This document shows positions 1-9,144 of a stretch of 64,000 nucleotides of DNA, piece after piece. Positions within the stretch are counted from its first letter, which is position 1. Every line of letters begins with the position of its first letter. A program made the translations under genes and the position numbers. This stretch comes from Magnetospirillum sp. (GTDB lineage Bacteria > Pseudomonadota > Alphaproteobacteria > Rhodospirillales > Magnetospirillaceae). A model generated the notes under the pieces. That model was not told where the DNA came from, searched no databases, and was given only the letters and a program-made list of their open reading frames with translations. The stretch lies in NCBI GenBank assembly GCA_024707145.1, contig JANQAI010000011.1, forward strand, positions 62,001 through 126,000, given 5' to 3'.

Positions 1-1
1 T

Positions 2-448
2 GCGTTTGTCGAGGAGATGGTGCGGGCGTGCGGGGTAAGGACGGATGCTTATTTTGGCTTTTTCGATGAGACGCTTCCTTCTCATGAGCAGCGCGTCGCT
101 GGTTTCGACCAGGGGCGCTTTGCCACCCCTGAGGAGGTCGCCTTTTTGGCGCAGCAGCGGACGCCAATAGGCGGGAAGAAGCGCCCCAGTGGGCTGTATA
201 AGAACGAAGCAGATGCGTCGATTGCTGCTCGGGCAATGGCGCGGCGGTTCGCCTCTATAGTTCTGTCGTTGGACAAGGACAGGGGGCCAATTAACCGCGC
301 CTACCAACAGGGGGCAGGGTCGTCTTTCTCAACGAATTTGATGCCGCTGGTATGTCGCTCTGCGATTATATCCGACAGTTTGTTCTCAGTGATGAGTGGG
401 TCGGTAGTTAACTGTATTGGAGGTGGTAATGTCTTTCGGCGCGGTTAA
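2..448 (+). CDS. Hypothetical protein, 5'-truncated by window edge, PIN-like C-terminus
   Basis: The reading frame is open from base 2, so the gene starts left of the window. An internal ATG lies at 17. The visible 149 residues include a stretch reading NEADASIAARAMARRF followed by VLSLDKD. The acidic residue spacing resembles the C-terminal half of PIN-domain nucleases, but this is only a resemblance and the N-terminal acidic residues cannot be seen. The end overlaps the next gene by 20 bp, so the two are probably one transcription unit. They sit just outside integrase 1 and are less GC-rich than the chromosomal genes, consistent with acquired cargo. Confidence 0.5.
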   Translation, partial: AFVEEMVRACGVRTDAYFGFFDETLPSHEQRVAGFDQGRFATPEEVAFLAQQRTPIGGKKRPSGLYKNEADASIAARAMARRFASIVLSLDKDRGPINRAYQQGAGSSFSTNLMPLVCRSAIISDSLFSVMSGSVVNCIGGGNVFRRG

Positions 449-1220
449 GTCTTTAATGAAAGAGGTGTGGGATAAACAGAAAATCACAATCGTGTTTTCT
501 GGTGTGGTATTCTCATTCTTTTCTGTATTTGTCGTCTCAATGATCATTGCGCAGAATATATCTGTGCTAAATGACAGAAGAGATTCTGCTTCTCATATAA
601 ATGAGTTTGCAAAGGGTGGTGCTGCTATAAATCATGATCGGGTAATCGCTTCAATCGGTAGGAGGCATGGGTTCTGGGGGTGGACTGACGCTATAAAAAG
701 CAGAGCATTCTGGGAGTATTCTATCATGGATCAGAGGGGGGATATTCCTTCTGACGATGGAAAGCGTCTCAGTAAAGAGGAATCTGAAATTCTTTTATTA
801 AGTTATCGGATATTTCAGGCTAGGCGCGGTACTGAGGATGTTGCTTATTACGACAATCAGATTGATCGGTGGCTTTATCCAATCGTTCTTGCAATCGGCG
901 CATTGTCCACGATGTTTGTCGCAATAAATGCAAAATTCAAAAACAATTATGTAAGCGTACTGGCTATTTTCTTTTCCGCGCTCACAACATTTTCTGGTGC
1001 ATGGTATAAATATTATGGGGTTCAGGACAGGTATGAGGAGGAGTTGCGGCAGACTAAGGCGCTGGGGAGGCTTCACGATGAGATGGTCTTCTACATCGCT
1101 GGAATGTCCGAGAAGGGCGACAAGATAGATAGCAATATAATTGCTTCATGGGAGGCAAGGTATTTGTCACTGTATGATGCAAAATCAAAACAGAAAGCTG
1201 ACGGCAATGAACGTCATTAG
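429..1220 (+). CDS. Hypothetical membrane protein
   Basis: Predicted protein of 263 aa. The ATG at 429 is chosen because GGAGG lies five bases upstream at 419-423; a TTG at 417 is in frame but falls within that ribosome binding site. A hydrophobic segment spans about residues 18-40, and two more lie near residues 148-162 and 170-188, giving a membrane protein with a large soluble loop between them. Base composition is clearly more AT-rich than the backbone genes, which suggests recent transfer. I do not recognise the family. The overlap with the preceding PIN-like gene suggests the two act together. Confidence 0.65.
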   Translation: MSFGAVKSLMKEVWDKQKITIVFSGVVFSFFSVFVVSMIIAQNISVLNDRRDSASHINEFAKGGAAINHDRVIASIGRRHGFWGWTDAIKSRAFWEYSIMDQRGDIPSDDGKRLSKEESEILLLSYRIFQARRGTEDVAYYDNQIDRWLYPIVLAIGALSTMFVAINAKFKNNYVSVLAIFFSALTTFSGAWYKYYGVQDRYEEELRQTKALGRLHDEMVFYIAGMSEKGDKIDSNIIASWEARYLSLYDAKSKQKADGNERH

Positions 1221-1264
1221 GTGATACTGGCGTGATGGTGGTGGTGCCGAAGCGCAATCTGTGA

Positions 1265-2677
1265 TTATTTCTCCAATTTGAGAAAACGTCCATGTTGGCG
1301 AACGACGTTGGAGGACCGCTCCGCCAGAAGGAATGGTGTGACGTGGTTATAATACTCGTGAATAACTCTATCCGAGTTCCCGACGATGATCGCCAAATCT
1401 GATGGCTTTATATCCGTGTATAAGAGTTGCCAATTGATGTAGGTGTGTCTGAGAGTGTACTGATTCCTGCCGTTTGTATCCATCTCTGCTTTTTCTAAGG
1501 TTTCTTTAAGATACTTTCCGAAATCGGGTAGGGGGAACACGTATCCTTTCAGTGCCTCTTGATCTTTAAGGACATCCTCATAAGCTTTGCCACTGGTCAG
1601 GCGGGCGAGGGTGTCAAAGTAGATTGCCAGATCGGGGTCTACGACCACGGGGCGAAGCTTGCCTTTGCCGATCACCCACACCTCACGACCCACCCGACTG
1701 TCGGAGAACCGATACGGTCTAACGCGGTCCCAAATCAAATTGCGAAATTCGACTGGGCGCATGCCTGTATTGACCATGATCATGAGCCAGCAATAGAACG
1801 CCCGCCAATTTCTGACGTGTTGGGAAACGCCTGTTTTTGAATAGCGGCGTTTGTGCATCCAAGGGTATCTCCGCTTGGACAGTTCGTGCTTGGTAGCTTC
1901 CCATTTGTATAATTGCCATGCAGTTTTACGCAGCTTCGCAAATTCTTCTACCCTGAGCCAATTCCCGTAATTAATCTCTTGCGACCGCTCCTCAATGGTG
2001 ACGGCTTCACCACGGGTCTGCCGCTCCAAGCGCCCGTTGCGTTCGGGAGTGCGCACCTTGGCGGTGTCTCGCAGCATCGGGATTTCTGGTGCCGTTCCCT
2101 TGGCAACGTGTCCCGCACGTTGCGCCCACCTATAGAACACGCGCAGTGCGTTGTTCTCTTTGTTGATGGTATCGGCGCTGATCAGTTTGAAGTGCTTGGC
2201 GCACCGTTGCCCTGTCACTTCCTTGCCGCCGCGCATGTAGGTCTGTTCGGCATCTCGGCGGTAAGCTTTTCGCCAATCCACATACGGGTCGATATCCACG
2301 ACCTGGGACAAATCCAGGAAGCCCTGTTCCTTCATCCACGGAAGGAAGTAGTTTTTCAAAACAGTTTTGTTCTGCCGTAGGGTGTAGACGGACAACTCGC
2401 CACGTTCGTATTCGGTCTCGCGGATTGCGAGAAACTCGTTCACCACCGTGTCGAGCGCCAGCGCCTTGACAGGTTGCCCCTTGCGTTTTCGGTCGAGGTA
2501 AGCGGCGAAACGGGTCAAGGCATCGGTTCGCGCCTGGACTTCATTCTTGGTGCCGAGGGAGCCGCGATCCTTATATGAGCAATCTCTAATTTCGAAGTAG
2601 AAGGTGCCTGACCCAGCACGGGGGTAAATATTGAGGGTCGCACCCTCATTTTCGGCTACCTTGATGCGGGCTTCCAT
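1265..2677 (-). CDS. Tyrosine recombinase/integrase (island integrase 1)
   Basis: Phage-type integrase of 470 aa. The open frame continues upstream to 2932 through tRNA-like sequence, so the start is placed at the ATG at 2677 (MEARIK). The catalytic domain shows Arg-307 in TGMRPVEF, Arg-410 in YTLRHT (Tyr replaces the usual first His of the HxxR box) and the nucleophile in HEYYNH at about Tyr-442 or Tyr-443. It lies about 210 bp from a tRNA-Thr 3'-half repeat at 2887, the usual int/att arrangement. Its island therefore extends left of that repeat, beyond the window. Confidence 0.88.
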   Translation of the reverse strand: MEARIKVAENEGATLNIYPRAGSGTFYFEIRDCSYKDRGSLGTKNEVQARTDALTRFAAYLDRKRKGQPVKALALDTVVNEFLAIRETEYERGELSVYTLRQNKTVLKNYFLPWMKEQGFLDLSQVVDIDPYVDWRKAYRRDAEQTYMRGGKEVTGQRCAKHFKLISADTINKENNALRVFYRWAQRAGHVAKGTAPEIPMLRDTAKVRTPERNGRLERQTRGEAVTIEERSQEINYGNWLRVEEFAKLRKTAWQLYKWEATKHELSKRRYPWMHKRRYSKTGVSQHVRNWRAFYCWLMIMVNTGMRPVEFRNLIWDRVRPYRFSDSRVGREVWVIGKGKLRPVVVDPDLAIYFDTLARLTSGKAYEDVLKDQEALKGYVFPLPDFGKYLKETLEKAEMDTNGRNQYTLRHTYINWQLLYTDIKPSDLAIIVGNSDRVIHEYYNHVTPFLLAERSSNVVRQHGRFLKLEK

Positions 2678-2886
2678 GGCGAGAAATCCAGGCGAACAGC
2701 CAAGGGGCAAGGTGAGGGGGTGTGTCCCGAATTGTGTCCAGCCCCCAGTTCCCGCTAACCTTAGGCGTATCCTTGCGTTCTCGCAAGAAGGGTGCTGTTT
2801 GGTATCCTTCTCGAATGTACTGGAAAGTCGCAGAAAACTGGCATTAATAGGATCGATAAAATAAGTTGAACGGTATCCGTGCTGGA

Positions 2887-2931
2887 TTGGTAAGGGTAAG
2901 GTCGATGGTTCGATTCCATTCGGCAGCACCA
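2887..2931 (+). repeat. tRNA-Thr(GGT) 3'-half, island attachment site copy 1
   Basis: This 45-nt segment folds as the 3' part of a tRNA. It has the anticodon loop TTGGTAA (GGT, threonine), the 3' anticodon strand, a five-base variable loop, the T arm with GGTTCGATTCC, the acceptor strand CGGCAGC, discriminator A and CCA. The matching 5' half is absent, so it is not a functional tRNA. The same 45 bases recur exactly at 18354-18398 and with four changes at 19917-19961. Integrase 1 is adjacent. I read it as an att core left by integration into a tRNA-Thr gene. Confidence 0.85.
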
Positions 2932-2963
2932 TTTTTTCTCCTGAGAATTCAGGGACGTAGCAG

Positions 2964-2990
2964 AGGGCCGCACCGCAAGGTGGCGGCCCT
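2964..2990 (+). terminator. Hairpin downstream of att copy 1
   Basis: Inverted repeat AGGGCCGC...GCGGCCCT followed by TTTCCGTTTCC. The position relative to the tRNA-Thr fragment matches hairpins after the other two att copies, so it probably descends from the terminator of the tRNA gene. Confidence 0.55.
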
Positions 2991-3354
2991 TTCCGTTTCC
3001 GGGGAAGCGCGGGGGGAAGCGGGCGGGGGAAAATCCCAGCAATGACGGGCCATTGGCGGTAAAGAGCGGCGGGAACTAAGGGCGGCGGTGGTTCGTCGCG
3101 GCGTGTCGCCGGCCTCGGCGGGAGGCCCCCCAGCGGAAACGCGATTCGACCCAGACAGGAGGTGTGTTGCGGACCTGTGATGGGCCGCTACCGCGCTGAC
3201 CCGAAAACGGGTCCGTAACCCAGCCGAAATCGGCTTAATGACTTTTGCTCGCCCCGACTTCGGGCGGTCATGCGTGTGGCCTGGCCGTTGCCACAGCCCA
3301 AGTCATCGCCTACAACTGGTTGAAGTCGCGAACAGACGTGGGCAGGGGGGAATT
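2991..3354. other. Gene-free stretch with a cluster of small hairpins upstream of hsdR
   Basis: No convincing gene is visible. The right part contains three closely spaced hairpins: GACCCGAAAACGGGTC near 3198-3213, AGCCGAAATCGGCT near 3222-3235, and a CCCCGACTTCGGG type stem near 3252-3264. They may form a structured leader or mark a transcription end ahead of hsdR. The left part carries a GGGGAAGCGCGGGGGGAA motif that also follows att copy 2. Confidence 0.4.
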
Positions 3355-5737
3355 GTGGCATTGGGAGAAGCCGATACCTGCCGAAAATTCATCGTTCCAC
3401 TGCTGCAAAAGGCCGGGTGGGATGACGAGCCGCATGCCATCAACGAACAGCGCACCTTCACCGATGGCCGGGTGATCTTCGTCGGCGGCAAGGTCAAGCG
3501 CGGCAAGCAGAAGCGCGCCGATTATCTGCTGCGCTATCGCCCGGATTTCCCCATTGCCGTAGTCGAGGCCAAGGCCCGCTACAAGTCTGCTGCCGACGGC
3601 GTTCAGCAGGCCAAGGACTATGCCGAAATCCTCGGGCTGAAATTCGCCTATGCCGCCAACGGTGCCGAGATCATCGAGATCGATTACACTACCGGCACCG
3701 AAAAGCTCGTTCCCGCTTTCCCAACGCCGGATGAACTGTGGGCGCGGCTGCGGGCCGCCGAGGGCGTGGCGGATGACAAGGCCGCCGAACGCCTGCTGAC
3801 CCCCAGCTATCCCGACCACAAGAAGCCGCTACGGTACTATCAGGAAATCGCGGTCAACCGCGCGGTCCAGGCCATCGTCCAGGGACGGCGACGCAATCTG
3901 CTGACCCTTTGCACCGGCTCAGGCAAGACCGCCGTGGCCTTCCAGATTTGCTGGAAGCTGTGGTCGAGCCGGTGGAACAAGCTCAGCGAGCACCGCACCC
4001 CGAAAATCCTGTTCCTGGCTGACCGTAACGTGCTTGTGGACGATCCCCATGCTAAGGACTTCGCCCCGTTCGGCGACGCCCGCTACAAGATCGGCGGCGG
4101 TGCGCCCAGCCTGGGGCGGGACATGTATTTCGCCATTTATCAGGCCATGGCCGAGGACGAACGCCGCGAGGGCCTGTTCCGCGCTTTCCCCAAGGACTTC
4201 TTCGACCTGATCATCGTGGACGAATGCCACCGGGGCAGCGCCAGCGACAAGAGCACATGGCGCGATATCCTGGAGCACTTCGACTCAGCCTATCAGCTTG
4301 GCATGACGGCGACGCCGCGCCGCGAGGAGAACGTGGACACCTATGCCTATTTCGGCGAGCCACTGTACGTCTACAGCCTCGCCCAAGGCATTGCCGACGG
4401 TTTCCTCGCCCCGTACCGGGTCCATCGCATCATCACCGACGCCGACGCGGCGGGTTGGCGACCCACCAAGGGGGAATTGGACCGTTTCGGGCGGGAAATT
4501 CCCGACGACGAATATGAGACCAAGGATTTCGAGCGCGTGGTCGCTCTGCGTGCCCGCACCGAGGCCATCGCCCGCCACCTGACCACCTTCCTAAAGGCGA
4601 CCGACCGTTTCGCCAAAACCATCGTGTTTTGCGTCGATCAGGATCATGCCAGCGAGATGCGCCGCGCCCTGATCGCCGAAAACGCCGACCTCGTGAAGGA
4701 CTATCCCGATTACGTCTGCCGGGTGACCGCCGACGAAGGTGATGTTGGAAAGGGCCACCTGTCCCGGTTCCAGGACATCGAGGCCACCTCGCCGGTTATC
4801 CTCACCACCTCCCCAACTTCTCACCACCGGGGTGGACGCGCCCACCTGCAAGAACGTGGTTCTGGCCCGTGTCGTCGGCTCCATGAGCGAATTCAAGCAA
4901 ATCATCGGGCGCGGTACCCGGCTGAAGCCCGAATACGGCAAGCTCTATTTCCACATCATCGACTACACCGGCACTGCCACCGAGAAGTTCGCCGACCCCA
5001 ATTTCGACGGCGATCCCGCCGCCACCGGCGGGGCGACCATCGACGACACCGGCGACATCATCATGGAGGTGCCGGAGGACGAGACACCGGTTTCGCCCGA
5101 TGACCTGGACGGCATCACCGGCGGCGATCCCCTGCCGCCTGACGACGGTGACGACGACAGTATGCCGCGCAAGTTTTTCGTGGACGGCGGCAACGTCGCG
5201 GTGATCCATCACCTCGTTTACGACCTGGACGCCGACGGCAAGAAGCTAACCTGCCGCCAGTTGACCGACTACACCGGCGAGAAGGTCCGCACCCTCTATC
5301 CCAACGCCACCGATTTCCGCCACGACTGGCTCGATCCCGACAAGCGTCCGGTGATCGTCGAGGAGTTGCTGGAGCGCGGCATCGACGTGGAAAGCCTCAC
5401 CGAGACGCTGGACAAGCCCGAGGCCGATCCCTTCGACCTGCTGTGCCACCTCGCCTACAACGCGCCGCTGCGCTCGCGGCGGGAGCGAGCGGATCGTGTC
5501 CGCCATGATGAGGCCGCGTTCTTCGCCCAATACGGCCCCGAGGCCCGTGCCGTCCTCGAAGCCCTGCTGGAAAAGTATGCGGAGCACGGCGAGGCGCAAT
5601 TCCGGCTTCCTGATGCCCTGGAGGTGGCTCCCCTCGACAGCTTCGGCAACGTCATCGAAATCGCCGGACGGTTCGGTGGAGCGGCCAAGCTAAAGGAAGC
5701 GGTTGCCGAATTAACCCAGCTTCTATATGCCGCGTGA
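3355..5737 (+). pseudogene. hsdR: Type I restriction enzyme R subunit, interrupted by a +1 frameshift
   Basis: HsdR cleaves DNA after ATP-driven translocation, in complex with HsdM and HsdS. An N-terminal PD-(D/E)xK-like nuclease is seen with VEAK near residues 70-73. The helicase Walker A CTGSGKT lies near residue 186 and the DECH box near residue 289, and MTATPRR follows. The first frame runs off target at the C run 4811-4814. Deleting one C restores the sequence TTSQLLTTGVDAP and continues in the next frame through IGRGTRLKPEYGK to the stop at 5737. The GTG at 3355 is preferred (AGGGGGG upstream); TTG at 3361 is possible. If the indel is real the restriction activity is lost while methylation remains; if it is a sequencing error the system is intact. 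Confidence 0.85.
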
Positions 5738-5769
5738 ACCGTAGCCGTATTTGAAAGATCAGGACGCAG

Positions 5770-7332
5770 ATGGCCCGCCAGCCCAGGAAAAAGGAACAGA
5801 CCCAAACCACCGCCCAGCGCCTGGACTCCATCATCAAGTCGGCGCGCAAGCACATGCGGAAGGACCGGGGTCTCAACACCGACCTGGAGCGCCTGCCGAC
5901 CCTGGTGTGGATCATGTTCCTGAAGTTCCTCGATGACAAAGAGCGCATCGAGGAAGAGAAGGCCGTCCTGTCCGGCACCCCATTCAAGCCTGCCATCGCC
6001 CGGCCCTACCGCTGGCGGGATTGGGCGGCCAAGTCCGAGGGCATCACCGGCCCCGACCTGATCCGCTTCATCAATGACGAGAAGGCGGTGCTGCCGGGCA
6101 GCGAGGAAGAAGGCCCCGGCTTGTTTGCCTATCTGCGGTCGCTGCGCAACGGCGGTTCGGGCAAGGACCGCCGGGATGTGATCGCCAACGCCTTCCGCAC
6201 CATCAGCAACCGGGCGGAAAGCGGCTATGTGCTGCGCGATGTCATCAACCTGATCGACGGTATCCACTTCACCAGTTCCGAGGAAATGCAAATCCTCGGT
6301 CGGCTGTACGAAACCCTGTTGCGGGAAATCCGCGACGCGGCCGGGCAGTCGGGCGAGTTCTACACTCCGCGCCCGGTGGTCCGCTTTATGGTCAAGGTCA
6401 CCGATCCCCGGCTGGGCGAAACCGTTCTCGACCCCGCCTGCGGCACCGGCGGCTTCCTGACCGAGGCGTTCGAGCATCTGTCTGCTCAGTGCCGTACCGT
6501 CGCCGACCGTAAGACCCTCCAGACCGCGAGCATCTTCGGCGGGGAGGTGAAGTCGCTGCCCTACATGCTGGCCGAAATGGGCCTGCTGCTGCACGGCCTG
6601 GAAGCGCCGCAGATCGACCCCGAAAATGGCCTGCGGCACCGCCTGACGGACATCGGTGAGAAGGACCGGGTGAATGTCATCCTGACCAACCCGCCCTTCG
6701 GCGGCGAGGAAGAGAAGGGCATCCTCAACAACTTCCCCGAGGACAGGCGCTGCCAGGAAACCACCCTGCTATTCCTGCAAATGATCATGCGGCGGCTGAA
6801 GAAGGCGGGGAAGGGCCGGGCCGCCGTGGTCGTGCCCAACGGCACCCTGTTCGGCGATGGCGTCGCCGCCCGCATCAAGGCCGACCTGATCGAGAAATAC
6901 AATCTGCATACCGTGGTGCGGCTGCCCGAAGGGGTGTTCGCCCCCTATACCGACATTCCTGCCAATCTGATTTTCTTCGACACCAGCGGCTCGACCAAGG
7001 ACATCTGGTTCTACGACCACCCGCTGCCGCCGGATCGCCGGAAGTACACCAAGACCAACGCGCTGGCCTTCGAGGAGTTCGATTCCTGCCTGTCCTGGTG
7101 GAGGAACCGCCAGGAAAACGAAAGGGCCTGGAAGGTCCATGGGCTGGACCTGATCGAACGCGATGCCGACGGCAAGGTTGTGGCCTGCAATCTCGACCTC
7201 AAAAACCCCAACGCAGCCGAGGCACTGGATCATCGCCCGCCCTCCGAACTGGTGGACAGCCTGATAGCCCATGAACGCCGCATCCTCGACCTGCTGGCCG
7301 AGATCAAGGTGACGTTGGCGGAGCCGGTGTGA
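5770..7332 (+). CDS. hsdM: Type I restriction-modification DNA methyltransferase subunit
   Basis: N6-adenine methyltransferase of 520 aa, a normal length for HsdM. An N-terminal HsdM_N-type helical domain comes first. The SAM-binding motif I DPACGTGGF is near residue 221 and the catalytic NPPF motif IV near residue 307. With HsdS it methylates both strands of a bipartite recognition site, and with HsdR it forms the restriction complex. It starts 33 bp after hsdR and its TGA overlaps the hsdS ATG, so hsdR-M-S is one operon. Confidence 0.95.
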   Translation: MARQPRKKEQTQTTAQRLDSIIKSARKHMRKDRGLNTDLERLPTLVWIMFLKFLDDKERIEEEKAVLSGTPFKPAIARPYRWRDWAAKSEGITGPDLIRFINDEKAVLPGSEEEGPGLFAYLRSLRNGGSGKDRRDVIANAFRTISNRAESGYVLRDVINLIDGIHFTSSEEMQILGRLYETLLREIRDAAGQSGEFYTPRPVVRFMVKVTDPRLGETVLDPACGTGGFLTEAFEHLSAQCRTVADRKTLQTASIFGGEVKSLPYMLAEMGLLLHGLEAPQIDPENGLRHRLTDIGEKDRVNVILTNPPFGGEEEKGILNNFPEDRRCQETTLLFLQMIMRRLKKAGKGRAAVVVPNGTLFGDGVAARIKADLIEKYNLHTVVRLPEGVFAPYTDIPANLIFFDTSGSTKDIWFYDHPLPPDRRKYTKTNALAFEEFDSCLSWWRNRQENERAWKVHGLDLIERDADGKVVACNLDLKNPNAAEALDHRPPSELVDSLIAHERRILDLLAEIKVTLAEPV

Positions 7333-8486
7333 TGGGCTTCTCTTGGCGTGAAGTCGAATTGCGCCGTCTTCTCCGCCCGTCCTTTCAGTGGACGGAGATC
7401 GTGCCGACCAACCGATACCAGCAGGTGACCGTTCGGCTTTGGGGCAAAGGCGTCGTGCCGCGAGGCGAGGTGGCCGGTTCGGAAATTGCCGCCGCACAAC
7501 AGCGGCGGGTCAAGAGCGGGCAATTCATTATCTCGAAAATTGACGCCAGGAACGGCGCGTTCGGCCTTGTTCCCGCCGAGCTTGATGGTGCCGTTGTCAG
7601 CAACGATTTTCCCGTCTTTGACATCGACAAAAACGAAGCTGAACCTGGGTTCGTCGAATGGCTCAGCAAGACCTCCCGGTTCGTTGACCTGTGCCGCCGA
7701 GCCAGCGAAGGCAGCACGAACCGGGTTCGCCTGACCGAGGAGCGATTCCTTGGTTTGACCATGACCATTCCCAGCCTGGAGGAGCAGCGTCGAATCGTCG
7801 CCCGCCTGGATCGAGTCGAACGGTTGGTGCAAGCCCGGCAGGCGGCCATTGACGCGATGGACAACGAAGCCGAGGCCATGTTGCGGTCTGCCTTCGACCG
7901 CCTCATCGATGGTGCGCCTCCGCATCCCATGGCCGAGGTGGCTCCGTTGGTGCGGCGCCCGGTAGCGATATGCTCAGAAGGTTCTTACCCGGAACTGGGA
8001 GTCCGGTCGTTCGGACGGGGCACGTTCCATAAGCCGCCATTGGCGGGGGCCGAGGTAGGAACGAAAAGGCTGTTCTTCATCAAGCCGGGCGACCTTGTGT
8101 TCAATATCGTTTTTGCCTGGGAAGGCGCTGTCGCGGTGGCGACGGAGAACGATGAAGGCCGGGTTGGCTCCCATCGCTTCCTCACCTGCGTTCCGCATCG
8201 TGGTGGCGCCACGGCGGACTTCCTGCGTTTCTATTTTCAGACGCCGCAGGGCCTCGCCAAACTCGGAGAGGCTTCCCCTGGTGGCGCGGGCCGCAATCGC
8301 ACCCTTGGCTTGAAAGCACTGGAAGCGATCCAGGTTCCCACGCCATCCTTCGACAAGCAGCTTTGGTTCGACCGGTTGCAAGCCAAGGTCCGGAAGATGC
8401 GGGCCATCCGAGAACAGGCCGCCCGCGATGCCGACGCCCTGCTTCCCGCCATGCTCCGCGAAACCTTCCGCCAGGGGAAGGTGTGA
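7332..8486 (+). CDS. hsdS: Type I restriction-modification specificity subunit
   Basis: HsdS of 384 aa with two target-recognition domains. Each is followed by a helical spacer: IPSLEEQRRIVARLDRVERL near residues 145-165, and QLWFDRLQAKVRKMR near the C-terminus. It sets the DNA site recognised by HsdM and HsdR. The ATG at 7332 overlaps the hsdM stop codon as TGATG; a GTG at 7329 is also in frame. Its stop overlaps the start of the downstream HEPN-type gene, so all are translationally coupled. Confidence 0.92.
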   Translation: MGFSWREVELRRLLRPSFQWTEIVPTNRYQQVTVRLWGKGVVPRGEVAGSEIAAAQQRRVKSGQFIISKIDARNGAFGLVPAELDGAVVSNDFPVFDIDKNEAEPGFVEWLSKTSRFVDLCRRASEGSTNRVRLTEERFLGLTMTIPSLEEQRRIVARLDRVERLVQARQAAIDAMDNEAEAMLRSAFDRLIDGAPPHPMAEVAPLVRRPVAICSEGSYPELGVRSFGRGTFHKPPLAGAEVGTKRLFFIKPGDLVFNIVFAWEGAVAVATENDEGRVGSHRFLTCVPHRGGATADFLRFYFQTPQGLAKLGEASPGGAGRNRTLGLKALEAIQVPTPSFDKQLWFDRLQAKVRKMRAIREQAARDADALLPAMLRETFRQGKV

Positions 8487-9064
8487 TGGCGAACGCGGGC
8501 GAACAGCAAGGCGATCTTCTGTCCGACGTCACGGACCTCGATCTGGTCCGCCACCTGCTCGCGGATATGCACGACGACCTTTACGGCAGGATCATGCGCT
8601 TTCGGCAACTCACCGATCTCGGGCGCGATCTTGGCCGAAACGGAACCATGATCTTCGGCCCCGCTGCCACCCTGGCATGGGTTGAAGCTCGGTCCTCGTT
8701 CATAAACGGCAATTTCGTCGCCACCGTTTTGCTGTGCCAGAGCATGGTTGAACAGCTTCTCGCATCTTTCCTCCATAGCGGGCTGATGGCCGACGATTTG
8801 CCATGCCGCATCAAATTCAAGGACACATTGAAGCGCTGCCAGGACCGGGATTTGCTGAACGAACAGGATGTCAAGGAACTGGAAAAGCTGATGGCCTTGC
8901 GCAATCCTCTTTCCCATTTCCGCCATGTGGATGACGAAAGTAGCTTGGATCGCCGTTCTATCGATGGTCGTGAACCATTTGAAGCCCTCATTCGCCGCGA
9001 TGCCGAGTTCGCCATCGGTCTAGCGACCCGCATCTTGGCAAAAGCACCTTTCCGCCTGGGATAG
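8486..9064 (+). CDS. HEPN-like protein coupled to hsdS
   Basis: Predicted protein of 192 aa. The ATG at 8486 overlaps the hsdS TGA, with AGGGGAAGG just upstream. It is predicted to be mainly helical and carries LRNPLSH near residues 140-146, matching the Rx4-6H motif of HEPN-domain ribonucleases and their non-catalytic relatives. HEPN proteins often act in antiviral abortive infection. The coupling to hsdS suggests a modifier or back-up of the type I system. The family assignment rests on the motif and helical pattern only; a DUF4145-type domain is a possible alternative. Confidence 0.65.
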   Translation: MANAGEQQGDLLSDVTDLDLVRHLLADMHDDLYGRIMRFRQLTDLGRDLGRNGTMIFGPAATLAWVEARSSFINGNFVATVLLCQSMVEQLLASFLHSGLMADDLPCRIKFKDTLKRCQDRDLLNEQDVKELEKLMALRNPLSHFRHVDDESSLDRRSIDGREPFEALIRRDAEFAIGLATRILAKAPFRLG

Positions 9065-9144
9065 GCGGCAAGGCCATTGTCCCTTGATGGCCTCTGCTAT
9101 TGGTGGTAGCCAATTGACAGTCCATCTGCACGCTGGGGAAAATC

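Noticed and set aside
4811..4814. Phase variation of hsdR by a C tract
   Set aside because: Four bases is too short for a slippage-prone contingency tract, and similar breaks occur in unrelated genes, so a sequence error or a simple mutation is a better reading.
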